64,000 nt of DNA. Origin: Branchiostoma floridae (taxonomy: Eukaryota; Chordata; Leptocardii; Amphioxiformes; Branchiostomatidae). Below, piece by piece: positions 46,999 through 58,900 of this stretch. The notes under the pieces were generated by a model, which searched no databases, had not been told where the DNA came from, and was given only the letters and a program-made list of their open reading frames with translations. A program made the position numbers and the translations under genes. The DNA lies in the NCBI RefSeq assembly GCF_000003815.2, contig NC_049986.1:7651665-7715664 (forward strand), read 5' to 3'. Within the stretch, counting starts at the first letter, position 1; the number at the start of each line of letters is the position of its first letter.

Positions 46999-49900
46999 AT
47001 GGCATTCTCTGTCATCACAAGAAGTCATTCCTATGATTATAATGATGCTGAAGACAGCGTGTTTGGTATGAGACAGGACCTCACAGTTCAGAATTTACCC
47101 ACGAGGCGCAAGAGGTTTGTGAGGCGCCATTCCTACAGTCCTTATGAGGTCAAGGTGAATGGATCTTTCTTCTTTTTCTCTAGTTTATAGAGGGTCTGCT
47201 TGGGGGGTCCTGACAACGATTTACGCTGAATTCAGAAGAACCCCCTACGTATTACACTATCAAGAAAGGCAATTACGCTAAATTTGGTTGCCATGCTACG
47301 AATTACGTAAATAAGCTGGTTTTCCCTACGAGTTACGGGAAACAAAAATAGGCTGCCTATGCCTTATGGAAAAGAGCATACAGACCCTCTTTATAGAACT
47401 GGTTGTCCCTGACCTCTGGGTCATTGGACTATACTACTACTTTTTACTACGCCCTAGGGGGGTGTATGGCCTCTTACAATATGTCACAATACTCTGTCAG
47501 ACATTGACCAAACATTCTGGACTAAAAACATGAAAGTTTTGTTAATTGTGAGTCCTATGTTCTGACAGTCCCCTATGGCTGGGTGTGTTAAGAACATAGG
47601 GGTGTAATGTTAATATGCATGAAGTTCATGTACTTCTGGCACTACATGTCATTTGAACAATGGTGGTCCTTGGCAATTGTAGACCTGTGCAACTTGTTCA
47701 CTGTGGGTTAAACAATGATTATTTTGTGACTATGTGGTTTAGTATATATATACACATTGGTTTCCCTCTGTCAGTGCCCTCTGTATAAGCGTCCATACCC
47801 CCTGTAGTGTCCGTACCCCCTGTAGTGTCCGTACCCCCTGTAGCGTCAGTACCCCTGTATTATTTTAATTTTTGCTAGCTTAGCAATCACTGTTTAATGG
47901 AAAGCAGGCTATACCGCCTTCACTTGGGTTTTTCTTTTGAATGATTGTTGGATTTTACACATTGGAAACTTTCCTTTCTGATAGGTGAAGACACTTGCCC
48001 ACCATCACCAATGGAAGGCGCCAGAGTTTTTCCGTGGAGCGAAGCTCCCCCCGGGGAGGATGGTTTCGCACCAGTCCAGCCTGCCCCGCCTGCCTGTCCC
48101 CGACCTGTGTCAGACCCTGGAGAAATATCTCCTGACTGTCAGGCCATTGGTAGATGACACTGCCTTTCAGAAGACAAAGCAGGTCAGATGATTAGTCTCT
48201 TAGTGGAACCATATTAAAAATTGTTAACCCTTGAAATATTTGCTGTGTTTTTTTTGCACGACCTCAACTGGGAAGTAGCGATTTACCAATTTTTATAAAA
48301 CATGATGAATTCCATGTAATCATTTTTTGGTCATAGCAATCTTCAGTAAAACAACAATGAATACATTCCTGTTCTTACCACATTCATATTTTTTGATATC
48401 AATATTTGACTAATAATTGAATTCTGCCTGATTCCAGTTAGTTGAAGAGTTTGGCAAATCAGGAGGCCTTGGTGAGAGTCTACAGACCAAACTGAAGAAG
48501 AGGGCACAGGAAAGACAAAACTGGGTAAGTCGTAAACATAACTTTTTTTTAAAAGCTTGGGGCTTTGAGAACAAGGAAATTGTTTGTCACCTATATAAGC
48601 ATTGGCAGAATTTTGCCTAGGTGAAAACACTTCATCTTTAGGATTATCTTATCTATTTTAAGTGTCATTTGCCTTTGTTTGGAGCAGCCCACTAAGTTAG
48701 GAACAGAATGATCTTAGCTAGATTGTTCTTTCTCTTCCTGGTAAACATTTTGTAGAATAGTGAATGTGTATGTGTATGTGTGTGTGACTTCATTGGCCAA
48801 AAATCCTTTAACTAAAGGCTAAAGCTGGAATATGGTTCTTCCTCAAGAGTTTGTTTACAGAAAATTGTTTCTAGAAATAATCAACAGATTTTTAAACAAT
48901 GTTTCATTTTTTAGCTATTGTATGCAAATGTGCAAATGAGTTTTACTACACATTTCATCTTGGCGTTGTCATCCCCAGCTTGACGATTGGTGGCTTCATA
49001 CGGCATATCTAGACTACCGTGAGCCTGTTGTCATACATGTGAGCCCTGGGATTGTATGTCCGCCACAGAACTTCTCTGGCAAGGAAGAGCAACTTCAGTA
49101 AGGAGGGACCACATATTATCATACTTCTGTCGTTTATAGTCATCATAACATGAGCATTACACCAAAATATGTTGGCAGGATTTAAAAAGATTATTCATTA
49201 TACCAACAGCATTATAATCTATAAATTTTGAATTCCTGATTTTTATGACAAAGTGTTTTGAAATAATGACAGTCATTAAACACTAAGAACAGCTATACCA
49301 ATGTCATTAGGACAGTCATTCAGCACCAGGACAGCTATAGCAGTGCCATTAGGACAGTCATTCAGCACCAGGAACAGCTATACTAGTGTTATTAGGACAG
49401 TCATTCAGCACCAGGGACAGCTATACTAGTGTTATTAAGCCCCCTTTACAAATCAAGAATTTAGCTCGGCCGAGTTGTTGGCGAGCACCAAATGGACATT
49501 TTCGTCCGGAGTATGACTGGCGTTTTGGCGATTATGCGGGCCTCAACCAATTTTTAGCAGCTCGGCCGGCGTTTGCGGGGCACTTGCAGCTGCGCTTAAT
49601 GTAGCGAGGCCTCGGCGGCGAGTGTTGAGCTCGGAGAGCTCGTCAATGGGTTGCCTTTAGCTCGACCGGAGCTTGTCCGAGCAATGGCCAAGACTTGGCC
49701 AATACTCGAACGGCAACCCGACGTTTTTTTACCCTCTTTTTTTCGGTCGGAGTTTGCGCAAACTCTTCGGCCTCGCGCCAGACTCGTTCGGGCTTCCTGC
49801 AATAACCGGACGATATTCCGTCCGACTTTTAACAAGTTTGGCATGCTTTGGGCGAACGTTGTGCTGGTGTCGCTGGGAGCTTGGGAGGGCTCCGGCAGAA

Positions 49901-52900
49901 TTTTAACTGTCACCTAATCAATTTGAACACGTGCCTTTGTTTTAGGCTTTCATTTTTAGTAAACAGTTTGTTTCGACATATAAAATAAATAAAGACTACT
50001 GTACGAACTTTTCTAAGAAAGCTGCGTGCCTTTTACAATATAAGGCAATTGGACACCAAGACAGTACTTCCTATCATTTTTTTTTGCTACAGGTTTGGAT
50101 GTGTGAGATCATATATTCTTCATGTCTGAAGGCTTCCAGTCTGAAACTTGGACGGCCTTTGCCGGCCTTCGCTCGAGGTTTGCCCAAGGTTCGCCCGAGG
50201 TTCACCCGATTTCAGCTCTGTCAAAATTATTGTATTATGGTGAATAAGACTGGTCTGTTCACTTTGTGGCTCTTGTGGTAGTTTTTGGATTGGTGTATCA
50301 CCACATTCCTGTTAATACTATTGTTTTCAGTGTGCCTGTCCACTCCACTCATGTCCTACATATATCCCGCAACTCAGAAATTAAATTTTGCACAAATATT
50401 GCCTTTTTACAAGGTTAGTCAGCTCTGACTTCGTACATGTTTAAGACATAGTACAATCTCATTAACGAATTATAATCAGTTGTGTTGGACGGACATCGGA
50501 CGGGCTCCGTCCATTTGTAAAGGGGGCAGATTTTCAGCGAAAAATACAGCCGATACTCGGGCGATGTTGAAATTTGGCGAGCTCTGACTGATCTACAAAT
50601 TCGGCCGGCGTCCGCATGAATTGTAAAGCCGGCTTTAGGACAATCATTCAGCACCAGGGACAGATATAGCAGTGTTATTAGGACAGTCATTCAGCACCAG
50701 GACAGCTATAGCAGTGTTATTAGGACAGTCATTCAGCACCAGGGACAGCTATAGCAGTGTTATTAGGACAGTCATTCAGCACTAGGAACAGCTATACCAG
50801 TGTTATTAGGACAGCCATTCAGCACCAGGGACAGCTATAGCAGTGTTATTAGGACAGTCATTCAGCACTAGGGACAGCTATACTAGTGTTATTAGGACAG
50901 CCATTCAGCACTAGGGACAGCTATAGCAGTGTTATTAGGACAGTCATTCAGCACCAGGGACAGCTATACTAGTGTTATTAAGACAATCATTCAGCACTAG
51001 GGACAGCTATAGCAGTGTTATTAGGACAGTCATTCAGCACTAGGGACAGCTATAGCAGTGTTATTAGGACAGTCATTCAGCACCAGGGACAGCTATACTA
51101 GTGTTATTAGGACAGTCATTCAGCACTAGGGACAGCTAAACTATTGTTATTAGGACAGCCATTCAGCACTAGGGACAGCTATAGCAGTGTTATTAGGACA
51201 ATCATTCGACACCAGGGACAGCTATAGCAGTGTTATTAGGACAGTCATTCAGCACTAGGGACAGCTATACTAGTGTTATTAGGACAGCCATTCAGCACTA
51301 GGGAAGCTATAGCAGTGTTATTAGGACAGTCATTCAGCACCAGGGACAGCTATACTAGTGTTATTAAGACAATCATTCAGCACTAGGGACAGCTATAGCA
51401 GTGTTATTAGGACAGTCATTCAGCACTAGGGACAGCTATAGCAGTGTTATTAGGACAGTCATTCAGCACCAGGGACAGCTATACTAGTGTTATTAGGACA
51501 ATCATTCAGCACCAGGGACAGCTATAGCAGTGTTATTAGGACAGTCATTCAGCACTAGGGACAGCTAAACTATTGTTATTAGGACAGCCATTCAGCACTA
51601 GGGACAGCTATAGCAGTGTTATTAGGACAGTCATTCAGCACCAGGGACAGCTATACTAGTGTTATTAGGACAATCATTCGACACCAGGGACAGCTATAGC
51701 AGTGTTATTAGGACAGTCATTCAGCACTAGGGACAGCTATACTAGTGTTATTAGGACAGCCATTCAGCACTAGGGACAGCTATAGCAGTGTTATTAGGAC
51801 AGTCATTCAGCACTAGGGACAGCTTTACCAGTGTTATTAGGACAGTCATTCAGCACCATGGACAGCTATACCAGTGTTATTAGGACAGTCATTCAGCACC
51901 AGGGACAGCTACACAATATATACTAGTGTTATGATGATAGTCATTCAGCACTAGGGACAGCTATGTTAGCTGAGTGTGTACTGGTAATTCTTCCTCACAT
52001 ATTTTCTCCTGCAGATTTGCTGCTAAGCTTGTTGCTGGTGTCTTGGACTACAAAGTACAAGTAGACGAGTAAGTACAAATAGACGAGTAAATAAAAAAAA
52101 TTAAAAACTGCTGATTTTTGCTACATAAATCTTACATAAAGATAGTTGTTTAAGCTGAGTTATGATATTTTCAAGTAAACACTATGTCACATTTGCTATC
52201 AGATTGTGCAAATTGTCTCCAACTACTTTCATTTTTTTTTCAATTAACTAAGGCAGCCGCCTTCATCCTGCTGAAGATTATGCTGCCTATAGTATGAAAG
52301 TCCACTGCTAGGCGTGGACAAGAATGGAGTATTGTAACCAGGGAGGGAGGAAACTATATGTGTAATTTGAAACTATCTAGAGTGGCACTGAGGGCTACCT
52401 GTGCTGGGAGACTGTTCCACTCCTTGACAGTACTACATGTAGTTGTGTAATACTTGTTCACAGCCAATCCGTGCCCATTGACAAGCTGAGAACTCAGCCC
52501 CTGTGTATGGACCAGTACTACAAGTTGTTCTCAGCCTGCCGTCTGCCGGGGGACCAGCGAGACCAGGTGGTGGTGTACGGGCCTGACTGTGACGATAGGC
52601 CCAGGCACATTGTAGTGGTGCACAACAACCAGGTCAGTCATGGCATGGGATTTTTCATGTCATTTTGGCCCTGTAACTAGAGCTGTGTACTGATACAGTA
52701 CCGGTACAATCAATTCGGTAGGTCCAAGATACCAGAACCCTGTTGTACCAGTACTGAACCTGTATCTAATAAGTGCAAGCCAGACGGTATAACAGGTCCA
52801 GGGATGGCCAATTTGATAGATATAAATAAGATTACCATTATAGCAGTCTCAGAGCCCCAGTGAGGGAAAATGAACAATTTTGTAAGGACCAAATTTTTGT

Positions 52901-55900
52901 TGCATCATGTGTCTACCACAATTAAACATATTTTTATTGGTTCAAATATGCTTCTATACCTATTGAAGATCGACCATAATTTGAACTGGTAGTTCAGGTA
53001 CAGGTACAGGTCTGGACCTGTACCTAAACCAATGTACCTGTATCTATACCTGTGCCTAAAATTTGTGTAGGTACACAGCTCTCCCCGGTTGGTAACACCA
53101 AGAGAACTCTTATCATTCTAGTATTCTGAGATGACCACATTTGTTGGGTCGTGTGGCACAACGGCAGGGTGTTTCCCCCGGAACCCAGAGGTCCTGGGTT
53201 CAAATCCGCTGACAAGACACCAATTTTTGTGCCTTTGGGAAAGGCACTTAACACAAATCTCCTCACATTAATGACTAATAGCTTCAGATAGGGTGTTTGA
53301 GGAGAGCCTCACAGTGAGCAATGTAGTAAGCAGACTGTTGATTTATTATATCTAGCAAGATAGGTTTTGAAAAAAGATTCAATACACTGATAAAATTTTA
53401 GGATGGATCTGAATCAAGTTGTTCTTGATGTATTTAGCTGTTTCAAGGTAAGACTTATATAGTAACTCCTTCAGCTTATGTTGTGAGTCTCTGCCTCGCT
53501 CATAATAGTATTTGGGTTACGTTGCAGTTCTTCTCTTTGGATGTTTACGATAACAACTGGAAGCCTCTGAGCCAAGACCTCATCCATGCCCAGCTGCAGA
53601 GGGTAGTATGTCAGTCCAAACACCCTGGTGTGCCAGTGGGGATCCTCACTACAGAGAACAGAGACACGTGGGGCAGAGTCTACAAGGTACTCAAGAAAGG
53701 TGAATGACAACAATAATGGTTCATTACTTTTCTCAAATTTTCTACAGGCTGTTGCAGCCCATGTTGCTGCCAAAGGCTAAATTGCGTGAGGACTTTTATA
53801 TGATAAGTAAAATCATTGATAAAACGGTAGCTGTTTTCTCAAATTATCATTGAAGCTCGTCTGTTTTGATCGTAATCGTATAATAGAATAGTTGCTGATA
53901 TTATATACAAGATTTAAAAGGAAAAATGTTGATCAAGAACATCACAAAATTACTACATCAGGGCTCGAAATACCACCTGCATATGCACTATAGTGCAGGT
54001 GAAATTGGAGCTGTGCAGGTATTTCTGATGTCTACCTGCTCCTAACCTGCACTGGTCCATGTACTGGGTTTTATACATACATGTCATATGATGTAAGTGT
54101 ATGTGGATTGTTATTAGCTGCATTGAATGTTACTACCTATAAAGTATAAGAGAAAAAAATAGCAATTGTTCCCGAACAATTTTAGTATGATCCATACTTC
54201 CTAAATTCAGAGTGGTGCAGGTAAAATTTGTCTGGTGCAGGTAATTTTCAATGTTACCTGCACCAGTGCAAGTATGCAGAAAAAAGTATTTCGAGCCCTG
54301 TACATACATATACTATACAGACCAATTACAACTTTCTCTGCCTAGCAGTCAGCACTTCATAGGAAGAGTATGGTACACGACTTTTAGTATTAGTGGACTA
54401 GCTTTTGCTGTAACGCTAGTGCTTGCATAAGTGTTTGGTCCAAGGGCTATAGCAGGGAAGAGTTTATCCTAGAGCCTAATTTGTTGTACAGTCATTGTGC
54501 GTTTGCAAACTCAGAGTACACATTCTTTGATTAGTCATGCATGTATCATAAAAGATTCTGCTGTGTTCTTACCAAAAGGCTATCTTTTTTTCTAAGCTTC
54601 TTGTCGGCGGTTGGTTCTTTCACAGCCTACTTGACAATCCCACAACCTAAAACTGTATGCAGATCCATGACAAATGTGATCATGCCATTAACAAACTCAT
54701 ATCAGAATGCACCTTCAACAGGGGCAGGGGACTCCATTATCTCAAGCCCGTTTATAACTTTGTCTTGTCATGTGACAGTCATGTAACAAGAGTCAACATC
54801 TACTGGGTTGGTAAAGAGCCAGCATGTGTCTCGAAAGCTCTCCAAATAGCACACTTTTTCGTGTGAAATTGTTTCAATATTTCATAAACAGAATGCAATC
54901 TTCATACCTTGTTCCCAACCTACAGATAAACATAACAAAAGGTCGCTGGAAGCCATCAACAAGAGCATGTTCATGCTGTGCCTGGACCAGGAGACAGACA
55001 GGGGGGCGGACAGGTGGACCAGCATGGGTCATCAGCTGATGCACGGGGGAGGGAGTCAACTCAACAGTGGCAACAGGTGGTTTGACAAGACATTACAGGT
55101 ACATCTACAACTAATGTTACATTCTACATCTAACATCTGCATCTAGATTCTACATCTACATCTACATCAAATCTACATCTACATCTGCATCTACATCTAC
55201 ATCAGATCTACATCTAACATATCTGATTCAACATTTACATTCTACATCCACATCTGCATCTACATCTTTATTCTACATCAGATTCTACATTCTACATCTA
55301 CATCTTCATCTATGCTACGTCTTCATTCAACATCTACATCTACATCTTCATTCTACATCTACATCTATATCTACATCTACATCTACATCTATATCTATAT
55401 CTACATTCTACATCTACATTTACATGTACATGTACATGACAGTCCATCTACATCTACATTCTACATTCTACATGTACATCTATATCGGATCTACATCTAC
55501 ATCAACATTTACATTCTACATCTACATCTAAATCTTAACATCATATCTACATCTACTTTTCTACATCTTACATTCTACATCAGTGACTGTCACAAATTGA
55601 CTGTTACATTATGCTATACTGCTGTACTGGTAAGTTGTACAAATTGTTTCAGAAGTTTTTAACCAAAGTCTCTTCCCTATGGCAGTTCATTGTTGGTACA
55701 GACGGAGCTGTAGGGATTGTCTATGAACATTCACCAGCTGAAGGACCCCCTATCATTGCCTTACTGGATCACATGTTGGACTACTGGTAAGATCATTTGC
55801 TGGCAATACAGTTCTCATTCAATTTCTCAATGGCTGTATCTGAATAGCCAGTACAATATCATATTATAAGTGCTGTAAGTACCGCCTACTGTCCTTGCCA

Positions 55901-58900
55901 AGGAGCTTTTTGTGACGACATTGGTAGCATACTGGGCGTGTAATCTGCCGACCCGGGTTCGATGCCGGGTGTCGGCATGTTTGTTTCTTTCTGTTCTTAC
56001 TGGCCCCTCAAAATTCAACACTGCCCTTCAGTGCAACACACCAGCTTCACAAGCACACAGTACTGAGTAGCTGGTTATATTACACTGAATGGCCTGTCAC
56101 ACTTAACCTTTGCACATCTAACCTTTATAAGCATTCGCTCAAAACTTTGAAGTGAGGATGCCCTTAGCTTGGTGCCAATGACTTCTGTTCCACTACCATA
56201 GTTCTTATTATATAATCAAAAAGCCCCTATAATTTTGATGTTTTAACATATAGAAATGTCAAACAGTTACTGCATTTAAAGATTGTGAACAATACTTACG
56301 ACTGGATAATTTGTCCAGTTGCTTGATTTGTCTTGGTTTATGTAATCTTCTTCCTGGATGTCTAACCTTCATCAAATTATGTTATTAAGTTCTGACAAGT
56401 ACATATCATAATATTAACATATAAAATTTTCATTTTCATTTTTTTTGTCCAACAGCTGTCAAGCCCCAGCAGTGAAAGGACCAAGTGTTCAGCCTATGGA
56501 GCCTGAGAGACTATTCTTCTCTCTTAATGACAGCGTACTGGAGGCTATTGACAATGCAAAGCGAAACCTTGATATGTAAGTCTCATTATGTCATACCTGG
56601 GCCGCGAAAATGAACTGAACTGGGCCGCGAAAATGTTTGATACGGGTGTTCCGGACCGTGTGATAACTTTCCGTATCACACAGGTTCTAAGTGGTATCAC
56701 ACTGGCTTCCTTCGAGTAAATTGAACTATTTCGAACGGGCCAAATACGGCACGGTTAAAAATTCGAATACCAGATTTGGACGTTAGAGTTGCTGTTGTTG
56801 CAATTTTTTTGTTCGAGGACACAACATTTTCTCAACTTCTGGTGCATTTCATATCGAAACATGTGTTTTCTCAGGTGAGTATGACATATTAAATAAATAC
56901 AACACGTTGTATTCCGCATCTCCCTCGTGTGATGCGGAATACACTGTGTTGTATTCTATATGAACTTCACAATGTAGACAGTTGGAGAATGTCAATCCTT
57001 CTCCTATGTAGAACCCAGGGACGTAAACTGGGCTGAGGTCTCCACTTTTGTGGGCGTGGCCTTTAGCCAGCTGTCTGTCAATCATAGAATCACCTGAATG
57101 TTTGCTGTCAATTCTCTGATTGGCACAAACTAAGATGGAAACCTCAGCCCAGTTTAGTAAAGCCCCAAGTACCACGATGGTAAAATTTGGCCCAAAAATT
57201 TCCATTCGAACGTGGAGTATCGGGTTACCGGGGCTCCCGCGCGGTCCCCGCGGAGGGCTGACGGTGACTGAAACATCTTCTACAAGATCGTGATAGTGAA
57301 GCAACCTCTCTCAAATATCTCGTCGATATTAAATGAAAACTGGCAGTTTGTACACGTCAAATCTTACCGTGTACGTGTGCTGCACTGTGACGGTTTCGTT
57401 TCAATGTTTTCTGAAATATGCCTTGTTGGTTGATTTAGAAAGGGTGTTTGGTGCACAAAAAAACAAATACCATATTTAGATCGGTCCTAAATTTGACTGA
57501 AAATCCAAATCTTTTATATCATATGACTAATGATAGTAAGATCAAACTGTCTGTCTTAGGGATTTTTGACGACGCCTCAGGGGAGTCGTCAAGTGGTATA
57601 TATTGCATTCAGTCTGCAAAAATTCTAGGAATTGCACAGGCATTTTTCCAAGAATGCTAGTACTCCACAGTATGCTGGGTATGCAAGTCCCCCCCCCCCC
57701 CCCTAAATCTGTTCCAGATGTTTCTCTGGTATCCAATGGTGGAGTGTAGGTCACACTGGCCATACGCCACAGGCAGACAGGAAATACTTCTGTAGTGCTC
57801 AGCTGTAGGTTTAGGTCACTGGCAGACCATTGTGCTGTACCGGGGATAGTACATTTCTGCTGGCTGTAGGTTTATGTTACAGGTGGGCTAGTATATTGTG
57901 CAAGGGATAGTGCGACAGGGAAGTTCCAGTCTATTTCTGATTTGAGCTGTATTGTTGTACCCTCAATCGTCGTCATGGCAATAATACATTTTTATTGCCA
58001 GTCTTGTTGAACTTGTACTTAGAACTATTTTTACAGTCAAGATAAGGTCGAAAATCATGTTTTTCACACTCAAAGACTCGTAATTCAAAATTGCCTCCAT
58101 ATTCCAAAAATCCCTAAGACACAAACCTGGAGATATTAGTTGTCGACAATTTAAGTCCTCAAAGATTTGATTTGCACGCGTTTTGTAAGCGATTTAAATA
58201 CCATGTTTGGCCGTATGTCGAGTTACACTGATAGGGACATGGAGTAATTGATACCGCCGTAAACAAGTGCTGTGATATTCAAGGTCATCAATAATGACGC
58301 CAGCAGCTTTGTTACATGTCACATATTCCAAACTTGGCGGCAGCAAAACTCAAAGCTTGCCAGATAACGTTTTATATTTGCGAAAAAGTTTATCTTCTGA
58401 CGCACGGCACCCAGGAAAACAAGGGTGTTTTCTGCGTGTTTACTGTAACAACCTGCGGATGACCGCGGGTGTCCTCTAATAGAACGCCCGTTCTGTTCGA
58501 TCTCGTCAGCGTTCTGTTCGATTACGTCAGATGGAACTTGATTCCTGTTCTAAATCCCCAAATAGAAGTTTGGAAATTTTGGGGCCAAATTTTACCATCG
58601 TGTACTGTAAGTGCATAAATTTTTGTGGTGGTTTTATGTCAGCGGTTTTCGTATTGCCAATTCACAGCAAACTTAAAACCACCGCAAACGTTTTTTCGTG
58701 GCAGTATTATATAAGAGACTACAGTGCATGGTGCTACCACAAAGGGAAAACCACCGCGAACAGTCCGTTTCCTTGCTACCACGTAATTAAATCCCCACGA
58801 ACTTAAATGCATTTACAGTATATTGTAAAGGCCAGACAAGGTTCTGTATAGGACATTGAATTATATCTATCATTTTGTATTGACTTGAGCAATTCGTTCA

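Noticed and set aside
50635-51960. Regular repeats resembling a CRISPR array
   Set aside because: The 43-bp units are contiguous variants of one sequence with no unique spacers, in an animal intron; it is a minisatellite. The same applies to 62125-62684.
55312-55662. 116-codon frame with alternating Tyr/Ile
   Set aside because: Product of the TACATC hexamer array; low complexity, not a protein.
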